DNA of 64,000 bases from Strongylocentrotus droebachiensis (taxonomy: Eukaryota > Echinodermata > Echinoidea > Camarodonta > Strongylocentrotidae). The DNA lies in contig JAVYIG010007909.1 in the NCBI GenBank assembly GCA_035222895.1, positions 1 to 64,000 of the forward strand, read 5' to 3'. The position numbers were made by a program, and so were the translations under genes. Positions 43,600 through 55,274 of this stretch are shown here, one piece after another. Numbering within the stretch: the stretch's first letter is position 1; every line of letters starts with the position of its first letter. The notes below the pieces were generated by a model, which was given only the letters and a program-made list of their open reading frames with translations, was not told the DNA's origin and made no database searches.

Positions 43600-43775
43600 A
43601 CAGCCCTGTAATTATTATTACCCCAGCGATTAACCCATATCACACCTGGGTAGAGAGCAGCAAATTTGGATCAATGTTTTGCTTCAGAACGTTAGCGCCG
43701 GGCTTGGATTCGAACCCTCAACCCTGAAATCTCTGTCAGACACTCTCACTATTTCACATCTATTCTCCCGACCAA
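43600..43775 (-). mobile_element. tRNA-derived SINE, second family
   Basis: On the minus strand a perfect B box (GGGTTCGAATCC, 43706-43717) follows a tRNA-like GAGAGTGTCTGACAGAG stretch, and the body contains GCTCTCTACCCAGGTGTG and ends in TAATAATAAT. The A box is eroded. Head, body and simple tail in the right order make a SINE the best reading. Confidence 0.6.
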
Positions 43776-44534
43776 ATAGATTACTTCTTTAACGTTTCCC
43801 ACCTACTCTAGGGGATTACAACCCACGCTCTCTTGTCTTTTTCTTCTTTTTCGGACACACTAATACACCACAAACCAATTCGTATCAATAGGAGAAGTGC
43901 ATGGAAACCGTATGTGTCTATTTGCTCAAAACAAATCTCATTTTACTACAATGGGTACCTCCATATATAGAACTGTGGATAGTTTGGGAAATACTTATTT
44001 AGCTCGTTCATTATGTACCGTTAGTATTGTATCCAAATAGGTTTAACTTCGTCCGTCTCTGGATATACATTATTTCCCTTAATAACACCTTTTTTTGGTC
44101 AAGTTTATCAACTATTTTCACTTCACCTTTGTGCTTCATCAGGGAACACAATCAAGATAAATTGTTATCAGTTGCTATTCAAATTAAATAATCAATAACT
44201 AAATTTTAGAATTCGTGCATTCAGTTTCATGAAAATCTATTTGAATCATTTCTTGGCTCATTCTTATCCCATGCTTACGTAAAAGACTTAAAGTTATCAA
44301 TTTGAAAATATATGAAAATATGACAACTGGATATTTAAGGTTATGAAATTCCAAGAAGAATGAAAAGGAGCGAAACTAATGGGTAAAGCTGTGGTCGTTT
44401 TTTTTTAAACTAATATATTTATTACAACACGGTCCCCCGAAAGCCTGCGGTTACACGTCATCAACTGACACGCCTTGACATTACAGGACTTACCCTAAAC
44501 TTGTTCAATATACCTATAATAACAATATCAGTAC

Positions 44535-44836
44535 TTAAAGGGGAGGTCCATGCTGATAATCATGGTTTTAATGAAGGCAGAAAAAAAAGAGAAATACGTT
44601 AGTAAAAGTTTGAGTAATATCCGATTTTAAAAAAATAAAAAAATAAAGTTGTCATCAGTGAAACAAATTGGGATCACTGTATACGTTTCTTGCATGCTTC
44701 TCTCCAATTAGTTCTGTACCGAAACAGTCAACAACTTTCATTTTAGCAGTTATTGATGACGGAATAGATTTTTTCATATAAGGGTTGAATATAAAAACAT
44801 TGTGGGTGAATGTATGAACATTTTCTTAAGGGAAAA

Positions 44837-44867
<31 letters not shown>

Positions 44868-45044
44868 AGTACAGACCAAAAGGGAAGGGAGCTCGTAAGA
44901 TACGTCACAGAGTTGCAAATTTGTGTTTGATTGATCTCAACTTCAAAATTCTTTTTCTTATTTTCAATCGTTTTTCGCTCAAACTTTCATCGACCTTCTT
45001 GTCTCCGTCATTTTCGCTTCTTTTAAAACCAACTTCCCCTTTAA
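44535..45044 (+). mobile_element. TTAA-ended TIR element, family E
   Basis: TTAA-AGGGGAGGTCCATG at the left and, inverted, TTAA-AGGGGAAGTTGG at the right, with TTAA at both borders. 510 bp, no coding content; a T run of about 27 is inside (44840-44866). Confidence 0.6.
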
Positions 45045-47039
45045 TGAGTGAAAAAACACATACACCAAATGCATCTGATGCTAGATAATTAAATCAGTCA
45101 TCAGCTTTTAGACACTGACAAGATTATTAAATTTGACGAAGTACCTTCAAGGCTTATCTGACTTTTTCCTTTCATAATTTGCGGATAACTTAAAATAGCC
45201 TTCTTGTCTTCTAGCTTTGCTGCAAGAAAAGGCCCTTCGTTACGAACCTTATACATATTCATATAATTATGTTGATTATGCGCGTGCGCACGAGCAGAAC
45301 GAGAAAGTGAGGGGAGAAAAAAGGAAAATCCACCACAGTCACAGTTAAAGGTAAAACTTTGTTTGTTTGTTTTGATACTGATGTCCGTGTGTATCAGGAT
45401 GGTTAAGTTAAATATTGTAAAATTACCTTGTTTTTTTCTTTTTTTGTTTGTATTATGTATTCGATTGCTCAATGAACACGATGAAATTACTGTCATTTAA
45501 GAATGAATTTGCAAAATACTTTCCATAACTATTAAAAAAAGAACTTTATCTGATACAATAAATTATTGACCCGGTGAATGAAAGATAATTTGGTGAGTTA
45601 AATACTCTTTGGACTAAAACTACATGGAAGCTCCATAGTGACATGGGCCATGGCCACAATACGGCATAAACCGTACAATCTTACAAATCAAACAAACATG
45701 CAAACATACAAACAGTCAAAACAAAACAAAACAACACAATACAGACCAAGTGCAACAGCAGTGACTGAATCAACTACTAAATACTGACAGAGCTGGCTGA
45801 CAACAAACTCGATTGTCTTTTCAATCTACTCTCCAATGAATTGTGTGAACAACCCACCTGTAAACGTTGCCCAGAATGCTTACATAGAGGGCGCAATCTA
45901 AATACCACGTACATGCCAGATCGAGTAAGATTGTGCTTTGATAAGTTAGTAACTTAGTAATAAGAAGCTCGATACAATATTTTAAAGAATGTTTTGACCC
46001 GACTTAATCCCCCTTTTGCCGATTCACTATGCCACGTGCTGTATAAAGTTTCGGACTATTCTCAACTAAGAATAACCTTCATCGACTGCGCATATTATGC
46101 CTTATGAAATCTGATTAGATATGTGACGAATGAAAGTTCTAAAGAGGTTGTTGTTGTTGTTGGGTAATTGTTTATTGGCGTTCATTCAATATTGAATATA
46201 TACGCCATAATTATCTTTAATTTTATAAGGAAAATCAGTTATAAATAAGAAAACTGAGGATAAAGATTTGTAATGATATAATTAATTAAAAAGTAACGCA
46301 ATTTTTTAGGAGTCTAAAGTTCTAAAGAGGGAAAACAAGTACTGCACAGTAGTTTCCTGATATACAAAGGGTGGTCTAATCCCTCCTGGCCAAACTAGTG
46401 CAGAAAGGCTTTAAGTCTCTCGACCGGCATATAGATATAAAGATGATTGTTTTATAGTTTTCATGTTACTTGATGAACGAATTTTCCGTAATAATTTTTT
46501 TTTTTTTTTTAATAGGTTTTTATTCGTTTCTCTCAAAAAAAAATTGTACATTTATAACATTGGATACAAAAATAACAAAATAATTTAACATAGGTTTTCA
46601 TAAATTGCCAATGATCTTTTACATTTACATACAAAAGTTACACCTCTTCATTTCCTTTAGAGACAAACAAAATTATATATATATATATAAAAAAGAGAAA
46701 AGCTACAAAACACCTACTACCCCCCCCCCCGCCCCACACAACATGACGACACTAATAATATCGATCGCTGAATTGCTGATTATTATATGCTTATTGACCC
46801 CTACCCATGTCAGTTTTATCGAAGCCAGGTGAGGCTGGGGGCTAGGCTAAATATGCTTAGACTATTTGTTTAAGTGTCAAAATAGAGTCTGTGGATACAA
46901 ACTTACGTTGGTCGTGTAATTTGCATATCTTCCACTCGCATTGGTTTATTCTCCTTTTATTTCAATTCTGTATTCTGCGGATGTTCTGATAGATTTCATT
47001 TCATTTTCTTTCTCCCTTTTTTTATTGCAACGGAATTAA
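45045..47039. other. No gene recognised; possible reverse-strand retroelement tails
   Basis: GTTGTTGTTG before a TTTATTGGCGTTCATTC stretch (46149-46200) and a T run at 46496-46511 before TTTTTATTCG could be 3' ends of minus-strand retroelements. The 131-codon minus frame at 45101-45496 has no recognisable features. Confidence 0.3.
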
Positions 47040-47126
47040 GCATCGCATCATTGTGTAGCGTGTGTGCAGCGCTTTGTAACTGCAAGGAAAAGGCGCTATA
47101 TCAAATAACTTTTGGATTGGATTGGA
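47040..47126 (+). repeat. LINE/SINE 3' end with (TTGGA)n tail
   Basis: GCAGCGCTTTGTAACTGCAA and GGCGCTATATCAAATAA are the stem-like 3' end shared by many L2/CR1-related LINEs and their SINEs; TTGGATTGGATTGGATT follows as tail. The TTAA element at 47127 is inserted at the tail. Confidence 0.55.
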
Positions 47127-47498
47127 TTAACAATGTTAAATCTGAGATGCACGGCCCTACGTGTTATCAGTGAATGTGATATGGTGTAATATTGAAGCCC
47201 TAAACAAAAATCGCACTTCAAAATGATCAAGAAGTGCCTCAAAAAGTAAAAATCTTTGAGTGACCGGTTTTACCATACTCGTTTTCCCCAATTGACTGTA
47301 GTGTTATGAAACCGTTGGGAAAACGCAAAATTTGGTTTCGATTTCCAATCAAAAATGTCTTGATAATCAGACAGGCGATCGGCTTGTAAAAGTCATGGGA
47401 TTCCTGACTGACCTAAAGGTTTATAATTATCATTGCAGCATGAGCTAAGTCCAGGATTTTGTTTCAGAATCTGAGACAAAGTTACCGGATCTCTTTAA
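47127..47498 (+). mobile_element. TTAA-ended element, family D, copy 1
   Basis: Matches 62279-62658 over its length: ATGTTAAATCTGAG, GATATGGTGTAATATTGAAG, AAGTGCCTCAAAAAGTAAA, TTGAGTGACCGGTTTT and GAATCTGAGACAAAGTTACC occur in order. TTAA stands at both borders. The left tip has lost a few bases relative to copy 2. Confidence 0.7.
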
Positions 47499-48259
47499 AA
47501 ACAACTACATTCTGCAGGGACCATTGACGCGGTGGTTTTATCACATTAAGATATAATTCATTTCGTCGGTGTTCATTATGATTGTCTTTTTTGATTTTTC
47601 TTTCCTTTACATGACCCTGCTAGGTGTTTTTTCCAACAAAACAAAATATTAGTTCTTACCGGGGCGCTTTCACTAACTGTAAATGTTATGTCCTTCAATG
47701 GATAATGTCTTTCTTTACAACATAATCTTTCATTGCTGGTGCTCTATTCATCACTCTTTACGTCTCTACGATCTATTCAAAAATCATCTTAAAGTCGGAT
47801 TTGGCGATCCATGTATGCTTATGTTAACCACGCCTTTAATCCACCCTTATAATTCTCTCTCTCCCTCTCTCTCACTTCGTCTTGTTCTTTCTGTCTCTGT
47901 CTTCCTTTCTCTTTCTATTCTTTTCTTTTCTTTCCCCTCCCTTTCTCTTTGTCTCCCTCTCTCTCCGCCTCTTTGTCTTATGTCTGTCTCTCTCTGTGTC
48001 TCTCACTTTCTCCAGCCCCTCGTCTCTCTCTCTCTCTCCTTTCTGTAAGCTCTCTCTCTCTCTCTCGCATTCTCACAGTCTCCCTTTCTCTTTCCCTTCC
48101 TCCCTCTTTCTCTCCCATTCTCTCCTTTTCTCTGTCTGTCTGTCTGTCTTTCTCTCTCTCTCTCTCCCTCTCTGTATATCCCTTTCTCTTCCTCTCTTCA
48201 GTCTCTCGCTCCTCCCTCTATCTCTCTGTATCCCTTTATATATTAAAGCTCTTTGAATA

Positions 48260-48296
<37 letters not shown>

Positions 48297-50591
48297 GTAT
48301 ATCCCTTTCTCTCTTCAGCCTCTTTCTCTCCCTTCATCTGCCTCATTCTTTCTCTCCGCCTTGCTCACGATGTCACCCCCTTTCTTTCCTTCTCTCTCTC
48401 TCTCTCCGCCTATCTAAACGATCACACCTTATTTCTCTGTTCTCTTTCTAGTCCTTGCTCATCAATCTCATCAGAACACGTGGTCAGCTTGAAACAAAGA
48501 TATTGCTGTGTAAGACAGTCATCCATTTATTGCCCATTCAATTATTCTTTAGTTTGATATTATTGTTGTCATCATTGCATATAAAAGAACCAAGAAAACA
48601 CACTCTTTTTATATTTCTTACTTTTTTAACTTACTTGTCTTAACGAAACGTAAACAATTTCTTTGTTTATATTGGTAAAGTTTATGTTTCCTCTACTAAC
48701 CCCAGCTTTCTCCCAACCGACGCCCTGAAGAGCCCAATTTCTAGAATATATTGTCTGCTCAGTCATGCTTGCAAGATCTCCGACCAAGCAGTCATTCCCA
48801 GCAGTTTAATAGCTTTTCTAAGCAACCAACGCAGTATACAATATTATTTATCAATACAAAAATAGAGACAGAACATTATTATTACAAAGCTCTGTCTACA
48901 CCAATATCTAGCCATTTTAGCCCTTAAAAAGATGTTGTATTGACCTTTGAGACCGACCCAACATTAAATCTACGGTCGGCTTTTTAAAAAAGTTTTTATT
49001 TTTTACCGTTTTTTAGAGAAACAAAATATTAAAGCATTCGTAACTGAGAAATATCAGCCCAAAGACGGATAAAATGGGGCAATACAACATCTTTTTTGTA
49101 GGCCTTATACAACGATCATCAACGGTGGGCCTGTTCTATATTTTGTGTAAGGCGTTTGTTCTAATGCTCGTAGTAACATTGGAAAATCTGATTGGAATCT
49201 TGCTTTGACCAAATAAAAATACACTTTCATGAATTCTGTTCATCGCTCATATCCAAAGAGGATAAAATAATATATTTATTTACAATTTCGTTGCAAATAT
49301 TTACACTGTACATCATCACACAATATGTACCACTTCCAAAATAAAGAATGCATTATCTTTGTAATGTCATCAATAAAACGAAAAGCTCTGCACTTTTCAT
49401 CTACTTAAAAGATCTTGTAAAAATCAGAAGTGTATACGAAAGACTTTAGGGTTTCGATTAAAATCATGAAAATGAATTCCTAACTAACAGAGTCAATACA
49501 TTTCAGTGAAAATCATTTTTACAGTCATAGTTGTGCTGGCAAATATTTTATACAACATACATACATGTATAATTCTAACAGAAAATATATCTCCTGATAT
49601 ATTTTAAAAACATTTATAATTTACATTATTGGAATGTAATACAAATATCAGAAAAGTACTTAACGAGTTTTGCAAATCTATTGACACTATCTAATAGTCT
49701 ATTGCCACTGATTCAGTCTTTCAGGGATGGAGAGATAGTAGCTCCAGTGACACTAGATCTGCGTTTTACATTGTCTAAGGAAGAAGGTGAGGGGGTGTTT
49801 TTCAATCACATTAAGGGGGGGGGGGTAGGTTTAAGTTAAGGTACAGTGTGGGTTTTAGGCCTGATGTTTGGTATTAAATTGAAGTTTTCGCTGAACAAAT
49901 GTTTCTGGAGTATTTGTAGTATATACAATCCTTTCATCACCTCTTAAAATTAAAATCATGCGAAAACTTTACAAAGTAAAATGAGGGTTTAATGGGCACC
50001 AAAGGTCACGCAAAACACGCAGGAAATGTTTTTTCTTGATTTGGGATACTGAGTTTGACCTCGGGCGATCACAAATTCTAAATCAGCCAGGTTTGGATGA
50101 CCCAAAAGCAATTCTAGTATAACTATTAAATGTCCAGCCATGTCTAGGGACAATTTTGCTCAAAATGTTAACAACAATCACGAACACCTCTTTTGGCAGG
50201 CGATTAACTAGGTCTTGAATCATATTAGGGAGCCAGCTCCTAGGTTTTGTTTTCTTCATCGGTGTTATTGAAGACATTGTACCACATGAGCTCCTGAGAG
50301 CATCCCAATTGGCTAACATCGCATGTCGTCACAACCTTTCGAAATTTCGCTGCTTCCGCGGCGATGGACGGATATCTTGAGGAATAGACAAACAGCAAAG
50401 TAGCAGCCCTGACTTCAGTTTCTCTACCGTACGAGGCCAAGCAAAATCACTGATGACGTCATCAATGCACGAAGAAGTTGAGATCCTGACAAAGAACCTT
50501 CAGTTCGGTAAATAAAACACTGATTCAGGACGAGCCTAATTATTGTTCGAATATTTTTCGAAAGTTTTTTATTTTTGTGTTCCTGTATTAT
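47499..50591. other. No gene recognised; includes CT-rich block
   Basis: Apart from the CT microsatellite at 47850-48420 nothing was identified. Two minus-strand frames at 50083-50440 resemble no known protein. A perfect palindrome TGATGACGTCATCA (CRE-like) is at 50451-50464. Confidence 0.35.
47850..48420. repeat. (CT)n-rich microsatellite block
   Basis: About 570 bp of CTCTCT, TCTGTCTG and CCCTTT units. The long Ser/Leu-rich frames crossing it (up to 202 codons) are compositional, not genes. Confidence 0.85.
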
Positions 50592-50662
50592 CTACGATGA
50601 AGTGAAGTACGCCAGCAACGTTGACACAAGGAGAGCGATAAGGCTGATCTTTGCTACACATG
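50592..50662 (-). CDS. CARDB-like surface protein, exon 4 (hydrophobic tail)
   Basis: Acceptor TTTCAACAG; encodes the end of the protein, ACVAKISLIALLVSTLLAY then FTSS and TAG at 50592-50594. Small residues Ser213-Ala214 before the hydrophobic run are plausible GPI sites. AATAAA on the minus strand at 50568-50573 could be the polyadenylation signal, which would make a very short 3' UTR. Confidence 0.82.
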
Positions 50663-52693
50663 CTGTTGAAACAAAAGAAAAATAAGAGAAATATTGCATT
50701 ATTCATAAAAAATAACTAATGGTATACGTATGAATGAAAAAAATAATTGAAACATTAAGTTAAGAATAGAAGAAAACTGCAATAAACTTATATGAGACAT
50801 TTTCTAGATACATGAACTCGCAGAGAGACGACAGTTTCGACGAACTTATAGTTAACTGATTACAAGTTCTACAATGCATTCTTAATATACTAACAGTGAA
50901 GATGTATCAATGAAAGTGGAGTTGGAAACGATGCCTTTACTGAAATCTGTTACAATTATTAAATATTTTTGTGAGATACCATTTTTGTTGTCTTCACCGA
51001 CATCATAATCATACTCTTTCGTAACTTATTTCCCCCGTCCCCTCCTCTTAATGATTTTAAAGATTGTGTCTTTTCTCACCTGAACATTCCAGCGTTCCAG
51101 TGTAACCATCTACAACATCACCAAACGATAGACAGTAGTAGTTATTGGTCGTGCTGTCGTCAGTGAAAGATGCCCCTGACGCTTTGGAAATCTGTACACA
51201 GACGTATCCAGCAGTGTCATACATGTAGGTTGAGCAGTCTGCGGTGGGGATGTTGATCATTGTGTGGACGTTCTCGACCACGATGGTCTCTCCGGCTGTG
51301 ATCCCGGCGTCGAGGTTGGTGGCCGATGTCAGGAGAGGGGTGACGTCCATGGTTTCTGCTCCGCTCGCCGTCGGGTCGGCGTTGTCGCTCACGGTGATGA
51401 GGATATCGTAAAGGTCTGAGCTACCAGCTGCGATGTCGGTGCCTCCTACGTTCTTGATTGTGACGTTGTAAGTGACGATGTTGTCCACGTCCAGAGTGAA
51501 TGCAGTGAAATCGTTTGTGATCACAAGACCAAATGCTTGGATGTCTGTTGAGAAACAATTAGTAATAAAAAACAAGATGAAAAAAAAATACAGGTTGAGT
51601 TGATATGTGATTTATATGATCTTTCAGAATATTCGTGTTAAGCCATTTTGACATTTATATGATAAACATTCTTCGTATTTCCATGCAGACCTTTATTGGG
51701 ATTATTCTCACACACTGTATTTCAACTTTGAATGCCGGAATTCGCAGATAATGTTTTTTTTATGAAAAATTCAAATATTTGCAGACAATTATTTTTCGAA
51801 CGTTCGCAGATGTGTAGATACATATCTTTAAACATTTGCATGTGAACAATAGAAGATTTTTTGTTTGTTATAGGAGAACCTACCCGATGGTTCATCGGCA
51901 TCAGTCACGACTTCGGTGATGACTTCAGTGACATCGGTGAACATGGATTCAGTTCCTGAACCTGAACCATCTCCAGAGCCTTCTTCAGAGCAACATCCTG
52001 AAATTTTAAAAAGGGGATCGTTAAGGTCATCGTCGTTTTTTATGACTTTAGGAGAAGATAATTCATAGAAGTATAAATGCATAGACCAAATTACACTCAA
52101 ACCCATCTCGGAAGCGACCTCTATACAAAGGGTCACCTGTCTATAGTGGTCAGTTGTCTTATTTCCATTGGTTGGCCTTTATAGACAGGTTTCACTGTAC
52201 ATAGACTACTACAAGAAAATGCGAATCAATTGTCTTCACGGTTATTGTAACAAAGACGAGTACTGTGATATCAAGTAATGGACACAATGAAGCAGATCGA
52301 GTATTTGCAGAAAATGAAAGAGTGCACACCAATTCATGGAGCGGAAGAAAAAGCCTTGGATTTTTCGATGACTTCGCAATTCCGTTTGCGCCAGCTTGGT
52401 TGAAAGAGATTTCATTAACGGAGGTCTTAAGACAACACACCATTTGTGAATATTGATGATTGTGCGGATTAATTAAGATCTTCATGACGCAGTGTCCAGT
52501 GAGTTTGCTCGTGAACAGAAAAGACTGATGTTTAAAACATAAACTCGTAGAATTTACTCGATGTAATGATAAGAATTGCAAACATTACCGATGATTTGTA
52601 GAGTTGTGGAAGATAATGTTTTGTTTGCTTACCTGATGTGAATAGACAGACGAGTGCGACAAAGAGGAGCGTCAGATTGGTAAGGTTGGCCAT
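50592..52693 (-). CDS. Secreted Ser-Gly/CARDB-like protein with GPI-type tail (whole coding region, four exons)
   Basis: Joined minus-strand exons 52693-52633, 51997-51884, 51544-51080, 50662-50592 encode 236 residues; all introns are phase 1 with GT/AG ends. Residues 1-20 are a signal peptide (MANLTNLTLLFVALVCLFTS). Residues 22-58 are acidic and hold EEGSGDGSGSGTES, Ser-Gly repeats with acidic neighbours of the kind that carry glycosaminoglycans. Residues 60-213 form a beta-rich module with NVTIKNVGG, ITAGETIVVENV and a DDSTTNNYYC end, the pattern of a CARDB adhesion domain. The C-terminal hydrophobic stretch (ISLIALLVSTLLAYF) with only three residues after it looks like a GPI-attachment signal. 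It is probably a surface-anchored extracellular protein; I know no named homologue. Confidence 0.85.
51080..51544 (-). CDS. CARDB-like surface protein, exon 3 (CARDB-like module)
   Basis: Acceptor TTCTCAACAG, donor GTGAGA; 465 nt, completing an Asp codon and adding 154 codons. One exon carries the entire module. Cysteines near its end (DCSTY, VCVQ, YYCLSF, LECS) could form two disulfides. An NVT glycosylation site is present. The GC content is well above the flanks. Confidence 0.88.
51884..51997 (-). CDS. CARDB-like surface protein, exon 2 (acidic Ser-Gly segment)
   Basis: Acceptor AATTTCAG, donor GTAGGT. Encodes residues 22-58: two cysteines, the Ser-Gly repeat, then Thr/Val/acidic repeats (TDVTEVITEVVTDADEPS). 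The whole exon is one low-complexity linker between the signal peptide and the folded module. Confidence 0.85.
52091..52200. mobile_element. Short TIR element with TACAGTGAAACC-type ends
   Basis: The right end, read inverted, is TACAGTGAAACCTGTCTATA; the left is TACACTCAAACCCATCT, a diverged form. Inside, GTCACCTGTCTATAGTGGTCA repeats the terminal motif. It is a ~110-bp element in intron 1 of the CARDB-like gene, probably Tc1/mariner-related given the TA borders. Confidence 0.4.
52633..52693 (-). CDS. CARDB-like surface protein, exon 1 (signal peptide)
   Basis: ATG at 52691-52693 is immediately preceded by a pyrimidine-rich stretch ending CTTTAG, i.e. a splice acceptor, so the exon probably begins at the ATG and a 5' untranslated exon lies upstream. 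It ends before GTAAGC after 20 codons plus one base. Confidence 0.85.
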
Positions 52694-54521
52694 CTAAAGA
52701 TTGGAGGAAAAAATGAGAGAGAAAATCTACATTAATTTGTGTTTCTAAGTAGATGATTTCTCGGACTGTAAAGCGAGATACTTCATAAATCGCAATTCAT
52801 TCTGCAACCAAGAGTGTTTGGACTTAGATAAAGGTTATCATTATGTGAAATCACGTTATATCATTTCATTTGTACTCGTTATGAAAGCTTTCTACGCTGT
52901 TTGTTATCTTTATCAGTGTATATCACCGTACATCTGACATTACGATCTTTTTCAAGTATCGCCGTCACGCAACCTAGCAACCGATTACACAAACTCTTTT
53001 TTGTTCTCCTTTCTATTCTCCTCTTCATCAGACAGTTTTGATAGTCGTGGGCGGTGTTACGTAACAAGGCCATCGTTCCGGGTGTTTCTTAATACTTGGT
53101 GAAAAGAGGGCCAAGATATTGATTAGATGTGTTCATACGTCAAGATCAAACAAATGAGCGTCGTCGCACCGGGTGAATTCACTGAAAAGCGAGATTAATA
53201 AGCCTTAAGAATTGACCAAGATCGTTATAAAGAATTTAATTAGCTTTTGAATGAAATAAGGTTACTGCACGTGTAGAGAGGACGAGAAAATTGAGAGCAG
53301 CGAAACGAATATTCCCATACTGATCGAATTCAATTGTGAAAGTTAATGTTTGATCACTGTATCACGTATCACTTATAAGCATCATGCTTAGGTTACAATC
53401 ATAAAATACACCAAAAGGAAGATGTTTTATTTTGTTTGTAAAACTTAAATCGTCGTGAATATACCAACAAATGTTTGAAACATTTTGTATCTTCCATGTC
53501 TAACGAAATGGTTTCGAAAATCAAAAGGAATATTCATACTAGCTTTAAAAAAATAAACAATTGCGAACAGTCAAAGTTCTATCTGTATCTATCCGTGACG
53601 TACAATCACCAGCATCTGGTTGTCGCGTACGTATAGGGTTAGGGCCAAACGCCAAACACGTCTAAATTTGGAAGTGTGCTTCGGCTACAAAGTTTTTAAT
53701 ATCTAATGCGTCCAATTTGGTTTTGAATGTTTTCACATGTTAAAATACTATATCAACAAAATCTGAACTTAGATGGAGAAAATAAATAGCTAAAAAAGAT
53801 GGATTCAAAGCAGATAGCCCGGAGCTTTCTGAAGATGCGTGTTTTGCGCTCGGCGAGTATAAGCGCAAATAGTAGTCAGTCCATATTTTTCTTTTACGGT
53901 TTCGATATACAATTGTTGAGACATCATCATTCTATATAATAATAAGCTTGGTTTACAAAATAGAATAACGAGCTGATTATGCTGGTAAACAGCGTAACGC
54001 TGAAATATAATATGTTTCAGCGCATACACACTTAATTGTCGTTGATTAAGCAGAATAACGTATCGACTTAACGAACAGTATCTCATATAATGAAACTGTT
54101 GTACAGTTCAGATAATTATACAGCCGAAAACGAAAATAAATTGCAGTAAAGACGACTTTAAGGGAAGAAAATGCCTCGCAGTTATGAAATAATTAAAGCA
54201 TACCATTATATGCTTGCTTTAATTAAACAATCAAACACAAGTAATGTGAGTGAAAATTAAAGCAGTAAAGATAAAGTGTTGGAATATTCTACTTTTATAG
54301 AGCAATAAGTTAATGAAAACGAAATTGGTAACTAGAATACACATCAGATTATATGGAGTTGTATAAGTATGTATCATAATTCGATTTCGTTAAGTTGTGC
54401 CTAAATTTTACCACGTGTAGCTTTCCCGCCATACGATGAAAGTCGAGCAAAAGGTACAAGAGTAGGCCTATATACATGAAAATGATATTTAAAAAAGAAA
54501 GAATTGCTTTCGATAACTTAC

Positions 54522-54760
54522 TTTTGAGATTTCGTTTCCTGGTGACTTGTTTTCCGATGAGCAAAAATAAATTATTCCGGTAACTTTTCGGCTTGGAGGT
54601 AAGCGTTAAATAAAATCCTGCTGTCGTCGCGTAGAGTTGAACAGACAATGTTCCTGTCTCCGGTGTGTCTTTATTTTCGGGCGTCTTCGCTCTCGGTGTC
54701 TGATTGTTTGGCACAATCCGGTTCGTTGCTAAGCAATCACTTAGCAACCACGGCAATATT
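54522..54760 (-). other. Probable 5' untranslated exon of the CARDB-like surface gene
   Basis: A strong donor, AAA-GTAAGT, lies at 54516-54521 on the minus strand, upstream of the coding exon whose ATG directly follows an acceptor at 52694. Splicing from here would give a 1.8-kb 5' intron. The upstream border is a guess. GC content rises over 54.55-54.78 kb, as expected of a promoter-proximal exon. An alternative first exon near 53.0-53.1 kb is possible. Confidence 0.4.
54725..54748 (-). promoter_or_regulatory. Inverted repeat of RFX X-box-like half-sites
   Basis: GTTGCTAAG and CTTAGCAAC form a perfect 9-bp inverted repeat around six bases. GTTGCT is the RFX half-site; GTTGCTAAGCAAT is one base from a full 1-bp-spaced X-box. 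A further GGTTGCTAGGTTGC lies at about 52973-52986. RFX sites commonly mark ciliary gene promoters. Position near the presumed first exon is suggestive only. Confidence 0.35.
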
Positions 54761-54869
54761 GCCGCAATCGCTTAGGTGACTCTATAACGTAACGAAGGAC
54801 GCTCACAACATGGAGGCGTGAAGGTGTTACGCTTCATTTGCATCAGAAAGGGAGATGAGTTAACAACAA

Positions 54870-55274
54870 TTAATGTCCGGATAATGGAGCAACTCTGCTC
54901 CAAGATGCAAACTTCTTACGTGATGGCGATTCGTATTGAAACCAAATACAACGTTTCATCGTATGAGGTTTCAAAACCATGCTCTGATCTAGAGTAGATA
55001 TTAAACGCCTCAACCCGGTCGCCAGCTCACTCAGGCACTGATTTATCGAACCAGAAGGTTTTACAATAAACCTCATAAAATATTCATAAGAATATTGAAT
55101 ATGTCCACAAATCTGGCCCCCATGGTCGATATCTTGGACACCCCTACCAAAGGGAAGAAATCGACCGGTCCTTTCGTTTGCTTGTGAGAGCCTATTCTGC
55201 GTAATCCCCTTTGTAAAGAATCTTGTTTCATTGTACTCCGTAAGAGGAAGGGACCAACGCAAGGGCCTGCACAA
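54870..55274 (-). other. 134-codon open frame, unrecognised
   Basis: This frame is the longest here not explained by low complexity, and the segment is GC-richer than its flanks. No signal peptide, domain or splice-bounded structure was recognised, and it does not begin at a clear ATG. It may be part of an untranslated exon, a decayed repeat or chance. Confidence 0.2.

Noticed and set aside
45101-45496. 131-codon minus frame
   Set aside because: No recognisable motif, signal or splice context; composition like the surrounding DNA.
47683-48557. Frames of 121-202 codons rich in Ser and Leu
   Set aside because: They are translations of the CT microsatellite; no conserved motif and competing frames of similar length.
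50083-50440. Two minus frames of 66-78 codons next to a CRE-like palindrome
   Set aside because: No similarity recognised; I could not link them to the surface-protein gene by splice sites. The palindrome TGATGACGTCATCA alone is not evidence of a promoter.
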